DNA of 64,000 bases from Scalesia atractyloides (lineage: Eukaryota; Streptophyta; Magnoliopsida; Asterales; Asteraceae): the NCBI GenBank assembly GCA_947069175.1, contig CAMTDV010000007.1, positions 53,830,083-53,894,082 of the forward strand, given 5' to 3'. The stretch's first letter is position 1. Each line of letters opens with the position of its first letter. Under the pieces are notes generated by a model that searched no databases, was not told where the DNA came from, and saw only the letters and a program-made list of their open reading frames with translations. Positions 1-9,630 of this stretch are shown here, one piece after another. The position numbers and the translations under genes were made by a program.

Positions 1-242
1 TATCACTTCACTTGCACATGCTTGAATATAAGTATAGACCCCCGACATTCCAGCATAGACCAAGTCCATTTCGTAATAAACCTGCAAATACAAGCTAAAC
101 ATATAGGAAACAATTGTTAGTCAACATAGGTATTAATAAGGAGCCTTGATCCTCAGACTTCCTACACCATCCATTGAGGATCCGTGATCGAGGTCAAATC
201 TCAGGATACATGATCCACAATATTAAAATCAATGCCCTAACA
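1..242 (-). repeat. 3' LTR of element C, partial (cut by window edge)
   Basis: This stretch aligns with the right half of the LTR at 13145-13792. Both carry the AACAATTGTTAG stretch, the GGATCCTTGATCC-type words, a TGATCCA..AT(A)AAAATCAA block and the end CCCTAACA (minus-strand start TGTTAGGG). The boundary with internal DNA is at about 242. The two LTRs differ by many substitutions and small indels, which indicates an old insertion. Confidence 0.7.
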
Positions 243-720
243 ATATCCAAGGTTTTTTCTAGCTTTAACAACAAAGTGGCATTTCGAAGGATACAACTTC
301 ATGTTGTAGCAATAAAGTATGTTGAATGCAACTTCAAGATCCTTGCAGTGATCCTCGACCTTCTTTGATTCAACTACCATGTCATCTATGTAGACCTCCA
401 TGGTATCACCAAGTTTGTCTTTGAACATCATGTTAACCAATTTTTTATATGTTGCACCTGCATTCCTTAGTCCAAAGGGCATAGCAGTTAACAATAGATA
501 CCAGTAGGGGTCACTAACGCAATATCCTCTTGGTCAGATGGTTCCATCTGCGTTTGTTGAAATCAAGATGACGCATCCATAAGGTTGAGCAATTCATGAC
601 CAGTCGTTACCTTGTTTAAGTCAGTAAAATCGACGCGTACCTTCCACTTTCCATTTTTTGTACTACAACAACATTGGCTAACCATCTTGGATATTTTACC
701 TCCCTAATCATACCTGCTTT
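237..720 (-). pseudogene. Reverse transcriptase fragment of element C
   Basis: This encodes the central RT fingers and palm of a Ty3/gypsy polyprotein. From about 720 downwards the minus strand reads a KYPRWLANVVVVQK segment, then after a frameshift KVRVDFTDLNK. The open stretch 494-237 carries MPFGLRNAGATYKKLV and the catalytic YIDDM box at about residues 36-40, followed by the KCHF motif. Reading stops in the LTR boundary, so the RT thumb, RNase H and integrase are absent. It cannot encode a working enzyme. Confidence 0.8.
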
Positions 721-1179
721 TAGGAGATTGTTTACCTCTTCTTGGATAATAACATTTTGTGTAATAGCATTACCTCCCTAATGAGCCTGAAAGATTTGTC
801 TATACCCAATTTATGTGTAATAATATCTTTAGAAATACCTGTTCTTCATGTTTCTATGCAAAGGTTGATTTTCTTCTTCTAAGGAAGGATATGAGATCAT
901 GTTCTATAGTATCAAGGATCCTTGATCCTATGAACACCTAAACTTCAGGATCCTCAGGTTTCAAAATTACCTCTTTGATTACCTGTTCCCTTGCCTCTAT
1001 GACATCTCTTGGAGGTTTCTGTAATTGTTATGTTGTATGTTGCCCATGTTTTTGAAGCTAGCTTCATCGACGAAGTGTAGCAGTTCTTAGCTTCCTGCTG
1101 GTCACTGTCTATCTTTACAGCTTCACACACTGGTGATAGGTTGAAGGAATAGCCTTCATCTTATATATCCAGGGCCTTC

Positions 1180-1830
1180 AAAGAATTACATTGCAACAAG
1201 ATAAGCTATCAATAACACAAAAAATTGGATAGAATTAACTCCCTCTATGTATATTGGAAGTTTGATGTCCCCTAGCGTGTTCTTGGTTTCACCACTAAAC
1301 CCGACAAGTACTGAGGATCTTAGTATAATCTGGGATATTCATCTTCTAGAGTACATCAAGCTGGACAATGTTCATAGAACTTCATCCATCTATGAGAATC
1401 CTCTTAACAAAATGGTTAGCAATAAATAGTGTTATAACCAAACCATCATGATGAGGATGACTCTATCGTCCTCGTCAAAGAATATTATTCTTTGATCTGT
1501 CAAGGTGGAAGTTTTGATAGGTCGGTCACCATTCTCCAACTTAGTTTCCTTAGCATGTCTTTTAGCTGCTGAGAAAGAAGTGCCACAAATATCCGATCCT
1601 CTAGAAATGAAGTTGATTACTTGAGCATCTGATGGAGGTGGAGCAACTTTTTCTGGTACATTCTCAGGATCCTAGATCCTGGATCCTTGATTTCTTTCTA
1701 CCTACTAGTTCTTTTAAGTCACCTTTACTGAGGAGGTAGCCTATCTCTCTCCTTAATTCAATGCATTCATCTGTTAAATGCCAGTAGTCCTCATGGTATG
1801 CACACCATTTGGATTTATCTTTAAAGGAAG
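1180..1830 (-). pseudogene. Protease and gag-protease linker remnant of element C
   Basis: On the minus strand, around 1815-1690, a segment reads CAYHEDYWHLTDECIELRRE followed by GYLLSKGDLKELVGRK. This matches the linker between gag and protease in plant Tat elements. Around 1500-1200 several frames carry weak protease similarity (an RIIFFDEDD stretch, then an ILIDG-like segment). Stops and frameshifts are frequent. No intact D-S/T-G active site could be read with confidence. Confidence 0.5.
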
Positions 1831-1962
1831 TTGACTTATCGTTCTTCCTTGGCCATCTTGCTTTCTCACCTAAATTCTACAAGGTAAGCATTAGTTCACT
1901 TGTATCAACAGAGAAACAATATTCAGATATCTTAGGATATTCTTCTTTGTCCTCATCTTGTT

Positions 1963-2331
1963 TCACTGTGTGGACATTTTAGTTATCCATATTTTAATAG
2001 GGCTTGGGTCTATTATTCTTATATAGGATCCCTGTTTCTTATCATAGTGCTCATATTTTGTAGAACCACTGAGTCTATCTTGGATCCTCTTATCATCTCC
2101 CAGCCTGATAAACCTCAAGGCTCTATTCTTGACTTCATCTAAATTTCTTAATGGAGTCATTTCAAGATCATCATAAAAGGGAGAATCTTTTTGCAATCCC
2201 ATCTTGAATACTTCTACAATAGTTGCAATATTAAGGTTTGGGATCTCTAAAGATTCTCTCACGAACTTAGTGACATAATCCCTAAGGGATTTGTCACGAG
2301 CTTGGGTAACTTTATATAAGTCACAAGTCAA
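1963..2331 (-). pseudogene. Gag domain fragment of element C
   Basis: An open stretch of 122 codons in the retrotransposon gag family. It contains LYKVTQARDKSLRDYVTKF, where helices of the capsid-like domain are expected, and VKNRALRFIRLGDDKRIQDR, which is characteristic of Tat-type gag in the sunflower family (recalled). It has no start of its own; the upstream part lies at 2332-3361 and, across the insertion, at 12877-13057. There is no zinc knuckle, as expected for Tat gag. Confidence 0.75.
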
Positions 2332-3361
2332 CCTTTCAGATGTTCTACTACAAGAAACTTGATTATTGAATAGATTAACTAAGTGTGAAAATGAAGTAAT
2401 AGAGTAAGGAGGAAGACTTAGCAGCCATTTTAATGCAGATCCAGTAAGTGTGGATCCAAAACCCTTGCATAGGCAAGATTCTTTTAGTCTCTAAGGGATG
2501 GGGTTTATCTCCACACTTCCTCTGTATTAGGCTACATGCTCCTTTGGGTCAGTTGTACAATCATACACTTCATGTTGGGGGTTTGAAAGCGCTTGGGTAT
2601 CTCTGCGTTACAAATTGGTGGAGCAAAACGAGATATCCTATGGCTTCCGTCTGGGATCTCAAGAATAGGTTTGTCTACACCTGGGACACTGGATATCATA
2701 TCCTTAAGCTTTTGTAATTCCCTAGCCCTAGCCTGATTGATTCATGTATCCTGCACATAGCCAGAATTAGTAACTAAGATATATTATTGAAGTTGTTACC
2801 TTCTGGTTGACTCAAAGGTGGTATCCCAGAAGAGAATCTAGGATAAGACATCTATGCCGTTATAGTAGGGCCAGAAGAAGCAATAATCTGCATGGGGATG
2901 AAATCCCCTTCATGGACTTTAGAAATTCATTAGTTATCTCCCTAAGGATCCTTGATCCTGGAAAATGCCAGAACAAGGAAAGGTCTGTATTGAAAATCTT
3001 GTTGGATAATCCATGGATCCTTAAAGTCGAGTTAAGAATCCTTGTTGATTAAAGTAGGATCCTTGAGATTGAAACATTTCCACGTATCCTTTGGTGCGCA
3101 GGGAGGATCCTTGAGGCTGAGACATTCCGATAGATCCTTGTTGAAGGATAAAGGATCCTTGCGGTTGAGAAGAGGATCCTTTAGACTATTGAGCTCTTGA
3201 TGCCGGAGTGAAAAAATCTAACACCCTAGGCATCTGGAGACTGATCCTCTGCCAGCTTCTTTTGTTTCTTGATGTCTTTGATCTCACGCAGGATATTTTT
3301 ATTAGTCTTGTTCTGCTGCTCCATATAACTCTTCATCTGCGAATACAAAACAAAAATATTA
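2332..3361 (-). pseudogene. Gag middle region of element C with GGATCC-rich repeats
   Basis: This minus-strand stretch continues gag upstream of 2331. Next to the insertion point it reads QMKSYMEQQNKTNKNILREI, a coiled-coil-like K/E/Q-rich segment, then a stop. At 2900-3200 the word AAGGATCC recurs about every 30-40 bp, and one minus-strand frame reads repeated QGS units (PQGS, QQGS). Frameshifts and stops break the frame. The GGATCC words also occur in this element's LTRs. Confidence 0.55.
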
Positions 3362-3744
3362 TGTTGGGTCAAAATGGAGAATGACGTTATCAATTATGAC
3401 ATCTTTAGTTTAGTGACATTATTATTTTGTATGTTTTAGCGTGTTAGTACGTTTTCCAGGCAAGGGGCGGCTTGCTTGGAGGGCAAGGCTCAGGGGCTAT
3501 AAATAGATTACTAAACACCACTTGTTAGGTGTGCATTTTGTGAGTCGCCACCCGGGGGAGCTCACCCAGGGTGGACCATTACCTTGTATTTGTTCAAATC
3601 ACAATCAATGAAGGTTTCTCTTGTCAAATCGCATGTTCATCTATCTTTTTAGTGTTTGTTTATCTTTGTTCATGGCTCGAAAATCACCTGTCTCAAATTT
3701 TATACCGAACCGAGACTGATATCGGATCGTACGGACCTATAATA
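3362..3744 (+). repeat. LTR A, complete, plus orientation
   Basis: A 383-bp LTR starting TGTTGGGTCA and ending ...CCTATAATA, followed directly by TGGTATCAGAGC at 3745-3756 (complementary to the initiator-Met tRNA 3' end). A TATA box, TATAAATA, lies at 3498-3505. A second complete copy lies inverted at 5197-5580 and is nearly identical. Confidence 0.85.
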
Positions 3745-5069
3745 TGGTATCAGAGCCTCGGTGGCTCGTTTCAGTTTCGGTTTGGTCGGATCTAAACCAG
3801 AAAACCGCTGGAGACGTTAATAGGAGGCAGATCTGTGTTTTTGAGTTTTTTCAGATCTGGCAGCTTTGGCGCATTTGTTCTTTAGAATCTTTATTCTTCA
3901 AGTTTAAAAAAAAAGTAAGAAATAGAGAAGAGAATGAAGATGGTGTTCATCGGATTCGATTTTACAGTTCCTCTTTCTCCACCACTTGAATAGAGGAGGT
4001 TAAAGCGACGGCCGCCACCGCTGTCTGCCTTATTTCAGCACCACCACCGCTGTCTTGGCCCTCGGTTTTGTAAACCACCATCTCTTCTGTTCATATATAG
4101 GGTTTAGTTTTGTGTTTGATGCTGCTCGATTTGAGTCAAAACCATCTCGAGTCCACCGCATCAATCGCCCCTCCCACACGCACCTGAACTATCGCGGCCA
4201 CATAAACCTCACCACCGCTCCACGCCCTATCGCTGCCGCCATAAGCCGCTGATGCGGCGCCTTTGTGCCCAGGTGGCCGGAAACCACCAGTCCCCATCTC
4301 GACTCTCTCTCTCTCTCTCAATATATGCAGGTGATGTATGTGTTCTATCTAGGGTTTGGAGTGTGCATGGGCTTGGGCCCCACTAGCAAATGCTTACTTT
4401 GTCATTGGGCCTCACATAAATTAATTATCCAAGTCATGTTTTAAGAATGGTAGTCATAAAAAGTCAGCAGCAGAATTATAGTTTCATGATGTCAACTACA
4501 ATATAATTGAACTTGTGCCCACCTGATTTGGTGAAGACCATGTAGAATGTGGTTGCATTTCGATCAGCTAAGGTCTTTTAGATCTCCAAGAGGGACAAGT
4601 GTAATGGGAGTTGGGTCATGAGCAAGATTGGGCCGAGATTTATTATACATTCCTTTTGGGCCGCGAACAAGGCTGGGCCGGCGACATTATGATATATTTT
4701 TGGGCCGCGAACAAGGCTGGATCGTCGACTTTATGATATACTTTTCGGCTACCATTTTTATGGTATTTGCCGACTTTAGCGGTGGATAAGGAGCTAAATG
4801 CAATTGACAGAATTGAAGATCCTTACAATGAAGCTGATTATTTATTTTTATCATTGGAGTCCGAACCCTATCATATGCCTACTACAATTGTATCTTCAAA
4901 AATAAGATAAGGAGCTTTGATCGACGAGATATAGGAGGGTCTACATCTGCGGGGGAACTCGACAATGAAGATTTCGGTATTTAGCCGATTTGTGAAGATT
5001 TGAAGACGACGTCAAAGTTATTTTGGAAGATCATTTGAAGAATTGATAGCATCATTCTCGGGGGAATGT
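3745..5069 (+). mobile_element. Internal region of element A (non-coding, small non-autonomous)
   Basis: About 1.3 kb between the primer-binding site and a purine tract (CTCGGGGGAATGT, 5058-5069) that precedes a second LTR A start. No gag or pol motif is present, so it is a small non-autonomous LTR element of the LARD/TRIM type. A GC-rich segment at 4010-4320 with CACC and TCTC runs looks unlike the rest and could be captured host DNA (inference). A 40-bp unit, GGGCCGCGAACAAGGCTGG..., is duplicated at 4660-4740. Confidence 0.7.
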
Positions 5070-5172
5070 TGTTGGGTCAAAATGGAGAATGACGTTATCA
5101 ATTATGACATCTTTAGTTTAGTGACATTATTATTTTGTATGTTTTAGCGTGTTAATAGGTTTTCCAGGCAAG
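5070..5172 (+). repeat. LTR A, first 103 bp only (truncated 3' LTR)
   Basis: The sequence restarts TGTTGGGTCAAAATGG directly after the purine tract and matches LTR A until TTTTCCAGGCAAG at 5172, then stops. A 24-bp junction (5173-5196) with no LTR match follows, and then the end of an inverted LTR A begins. The break is not at an LTR end and no target duplication is visible. Confidence 0.8.
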
Positions 5173-5196
5173 TGTGAAGATTTTGGTGAAAAAAAA

Positions 5197-5580
5197 TATT
5201 ATAGGTCCGTACGATCCGATTTCAGTCTCGGTTTGGTATAAAATTCGAGACGGGTGATTTTCGAGCCATGAACAAAGATAAACAAACACTAAAAAGATAG
5301 ATGAACATGCGATTTGACAAGAGAAACCTTCATTGATTGTGATTTGAACAAATACAAGGTAATGGTCCACCCCGGGTGACCTCCCCCGGGGTGGGGGCTC
5401 ACAAAATGCACACCTAACAAGTGGTGTTTAGTAATCTATTTATAGCCCATGAGCCTTGCCCTCCAAGCAAGCCGCCCCTTGCCTAGAAAACCTACTAACA
5501 CGCTAAAACATACAAAATAATAATGTCACTAAACTAAAGATGTCATAATTGATAACGTCATTATCCATTTTGACCAAACA
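5197..5580 (-). repeat. LTR A, complete, minus orientation
   Basis: The reverse complement of 3362-3744: the minus strand starts TGTTTGGTCA at 5580 and ends CCTATAATA at 5197. It is the 3' LTR of the inverted copy, since the purine tract and internal A lie immediately upstream on the minus strand (5581 onward). Confidence 0.85.
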
Positions 5581-6895
5581 ATATTCCCCCGAGAATGATG
5601 CTATCAATTCTTCAAATGATCTTCCAAAATAACTTTGACGTCGTCTTCAAATCTTCACAAATCGGCTAAATACCAAAATCTTCATTGTCGTGTTCCCCTG
5701 CAAATGTAGACCCTCCTATATCTCGTCGATCAAAGCTCCTTATCTTATTTTTGAAGATACAATTGTAATAGGCATATGATAGGGTTCGGACTCCAATGAT
5801 AAAAATGAAATAATCAGCTTCATTGTAAGGATCTTCAATTCTATCAATTGCATTTAGCTCCTTATCCACCGGTAAAGTCGGCAAATACCATAAAAATGGT
5901 AGCCGAAAAGTATATCGTAAAGTCGATGATCCACCCTTGTTCGCAGCCCAAAAATATATCATAATGTCACCGTCCCAGTCTTGTTCGCGGCCCAAAAGGA
6001 ATGTATATAAATCTCGGCCCAATCTTGCTCATGACCCAACTCCCATTACACTTGTCCCTCTTAGAGATCTAAAAGACCTTAGCTGATCGAAATGTAATCA
6101 CATTCTACGTGGTCTTCACAAATCAGGTGGGCACAAGTTCAATTATATTGCAGTTGACATCATGAAACTATAATTCTACTGCTGACTTTTTTTACTACCA
6201 TTCTTAAAATATGACTTGGATAATTAATTTATGTGAGGCCCAATGACAAAGTAAGCATTTGCTAGTGGGGCCCAAGCCCATGCACACTCCAAACTCTAGA
6301 TAGAACACATACATAACCTGCATATATCGAGAGAGTCGAGATGGGGACTGGTGGTTTCCGGCCACCTGGGCACAAAAGCGCCGCATCAGCGGCTTATGGC
6401 GGCGGCGATAGGGGGTGGAGCGGTGGTGAGGTTTAAATGGTGGCGATAGTTCAGGTGCGTGTGGGGAGGGGCGACTGATGCGGTGGACTCGAGATGGTTT
6501 TGACTCAAATCGAGCAGCAGCAAACACAAAACTAAGCCCTAGATATGAACAGAAGAAATGGTGGTTTACAAAACCGAGGGCCAAGACAATGGTGGTGGTG
6601 CTGAAACAAGGCGGACAGCGGTGGCGGTCGTCGCTTTAACCTCTTCTATTCAAGTGGTGGAGAAAGAGGAACTGTAAAATCAAATCCGATGAACACCATC
6701 TTCATTCTCTTCTCTGTTTCTTACTTCTTTTTTTTAACTTGAAGAATAAAGATGCTAAAGAAAAAATACGCCAAAGCTGCCAGATCTGAAACAACTCAAA
6801 AACACAGATCTACCTCCTATTAACGTCTCTGGCGGTTTTCTGGTTTAGATCCGACCAAACTGAAACTGAAACGAGCCACCGAGGCTCTGATACCA
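5581..6895 (-). mobile_element. Internal region of inverted element A copy
   Basis: The near-identical reverse complement of 3745-5069, down to the purine tract at 5581-5592 and the primer-binding site TGGTATCAGAGC read on the minus strand at 6895-6884. It has no gag or pol. What precedes the primer-binding site here is LTR B, not LTR A, which makes this copy a chimera. Confidence 0.75.
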
Positions 6896-6898
6896 AAT

Positions 6899-7313
6899 TG
6901 TGAGTCCCAAAACAGATTCGGATCACAGTGGTTGATTGTTCTCTCCCAAACAACTATGGATTAGTTGTTTGAATGTGCAAATACTAAGAAAAACCAAGCA
7001 AAGAAGATGAATAATCTTGTATGGATCAAACAACTAGTGTTGTATATGAAATCCCAATAACTTGTAATCAGTAACAGCACCTGGATATTCAGATGTAAGC
7101 ACAATAGCACAAATCACAACACAAGAAGATCACCAAAATCTGTCCAAGAAACTTGGACATACATTCATTGAACCAAGTATTTATACAGACTGATCACCCA
7201 GCGTATTTATTAAATACACTGGGGAATTAAATACGCCGCGTACAAATGAGTTTTACAATATTGCACTTTTAAACCCTTTTGATTGTCTAACTATTTCAGA
7301 ATCAGCTCAAACT
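6899..7313 (-). repeat. LTR B, minus orientation, lacking about 40 bp of its start
   Basis: The reverse complement of 12420-12871. It ends ...GGGACTCACA on the minus strand at 6899, three bases before the primer-binding site at 6895. It stops at CAAACTAT (7313), about 40 bp short of the LTR start, at a poly-T stretch. Both copies share the GCGTATTTA palindrome block and the sequence preceding the TATA box. Confidence 0.85.
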
Positions 7314-9630
7314 ATTTTTTTTTATGACTTGATTTGCCAAATCGCGTCTGTCAAAGCCTGAAGAACAACAACCAGGGGGTGAATCATGTCGGTTTTTTTT
7401 TCTTTTGAGTTTGAATAATGAGAATCCTTTTTGGTTGTTTTTAGTACTCGGTTCCTTTTTGCGAGCTTTGATTTGGTTCCATTGTTTTGGAAAACCGTTA
7501 CTGATTGTATTCAATCTTCCCCGATATATTTTGATGATCGTTTATGTCAAAAAGGGGGTTTTCATAATAAATAACAATCTCATAAAATGTGCCCAACAAA
7601 AAGATTTTCTGCAAGGTTAAAATTTCTTTTCAAGCAATTGATTTTCAAAAATAAAATTATAAGGGGGGAAGTTTTCCAGAAAATATTGTTGAGACTGAAT
7701 CTTTTCTTTGGCACCTGCAAGAGAAATGATAGAAAAACTGCTAACACTTTTGTTCTGATCTTAAAACAGAAAAAGATTAAGGCCTTAAGAAACGACGTGT
7801 CAGTAGATTCAGCAATACCTAGAAGTAAACTGCGAAAAGGAGACAAACTCTAATGATCACACAAGAATTTTGAATACCCACAATGTCATGCAACTTGCGG
7901 GTAACACGTTGCGGTGTATGGCTTAATTGTCTTAAATCTTGGGTTGATAGATTGCCAAAGTCCGAGATTTCGGGTCTTTATATTGGCTAATCATTCGGGG
8001 ATATCATAGTTGCTCTTCTGCTGCATCCAAACATATGCTGACCTAGACACAGCTATGATATCTTTTCAAAAAGAGCCTATGCAGCCACAACCCTACACAA
8101 ATGAAACTCTCATTGAGAATCATTCAAGTGCTTAAATCGTACCGCATTTGGTATCTGTCATAGCCCTCGTTAGACCTTGGTCTCTCTGCTGTACGGAAGT
8201 ACTGACCTGAACACCAACTGTCTAACGTTGAAATTTCAAATACGAATGAGGTTAATATACTCACCTGCTATGAGGAATCTTTGAGCATACCTTGATCGCG
8301 GGGGTAGGTCCTGACGTGGGACTCACGGGCACAACATTCTGACTGTCTCATCATGAATGGGGGAACATTGAATTTCTTGTCAGTATTACTTCAACATGAT
8401 AAAAAGGCTCTCCGATCGCATGTTGAAAGATAGGTGCATGGATTTAAAAGGAAAAATATACTGACAGTTTTCCTTGTGCCTAATTATTTTATATATCAAA
8501 TATTTTGTCTCAAACGAACGAAGTGTTACCAGTATGATCTCTTGCAGGAAAGCCACAGGATTCAAGTCAGTTAGCAAAAACTTGTGTGAAAAAGGAGACT
8601 TCCTAGCCCCAAAAACAAATTTCTGGATCCATACTGCAATTTTCAATTTTTCTTAAGCTTATTTTTCATTTCTTGCATTATTTTTAACCAAAAAGGGCAC
8701 ATTTTTCGAGAAAATTTGAAGTTTTAGAGCATAATTAATTTCAAATTCTTAGGCTTGAAGAAACCTTGAAAAATATCTTAGCGGCGTAATTAATTATCCA
8801 GCGTAATTAATAATTACGCTGGAGTGTAAAATCGTATAATACTTAAGTTTTTCACCGTTTGTAAATATTTTCAAAGAGTTATCCATATCATCCTCTTCCT
8901 CATCAGTAAACACGCACACTCTCACATCCATTGTTTTTCAATCTTCCTTTAGCATAACTGAACGAAGTTGATATCGGTATGTTTTTGATATTCTAATGTA
9001 CATCGTCATTGTTTGAATGTGTTTCAAATCATCGATTTCAGTTTTCTGTTCTGTTTAATAGTGTTTTTGATCGGGTCAGTTCCGGTTTAAATAGGGTTTA
9101 TCAAAAAAAATTGAATATGGCGTATTATTTTGAATATGGCGTATTTAATTTGAAGATAGCGTATTTAGAGGGTCATGGATTGGCGGATTTAAGTCTTGAA
9201 CGCGAGTTCAAGCAACCAGCATATTAGACAAATATGCCGGTTAAACTAGCGTTGACAGTCATCTACGCTGGGTATATTTAAATACGCTAATCTATGATCA
9301 GCGTAAATATGTCTGTTTAGCGTTTTTGTATGAGACATCTAATAGCGGATTTAAGTAAACCGGGGCATTAGAGTAATACGCCGGTCAAACCAGCGTAATA
9401 AAGCTTTTACGCCGAATATCATTTAATTTCACCAGTTAGATGTTCTGTGTATTAATCCTCAAGTTCAGCGTATATATCAGCGATTTTAATTGTTTTGTAT
9501 ATATATATATGTATAGTTTTTTTATTTACTTTAATATTTGTATATATATATGTATAGTTTTTTTAATTTACATTAATATTTGTGTATATATATATAATTC
9601 TATACTTACATTGTTGTATGAAAATCTAAC
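7314..9630 (+). mobile_element. Element B non-coding internal region
   Basis: About 2.3 kb between the inverted LTR B and the start of the broken ORF. It contains poly-T junction DNA at 7313-7330, AT-rich DNA with no recognised protein, and from 8780 to 9480 a cluster of GCGTA/TACGC words, including a perfect 12-bp-arm palindrome at 8798-8822. A TATATATA microsatellite with repeated GTATAGTTTTTTTA blocks lies at 9500-9600. I infer it is the untranslated stretch between pol and the 3' ORF of B. No pol motif is visible. Confidence 0.5.

Noticed and set aside
5173..5196. A target-site duplication at the junction of the two A copies
   Set aside because: The 24-bp junction has no matching copy at 3357-3361 or near 6896, so it is not an integration scar.
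7580..7853. Coding sequence on either strand
   Set aside because: Both strands are open over the same stretch of 88 codons and both translations are low-complexity. Nothing resembles pol.
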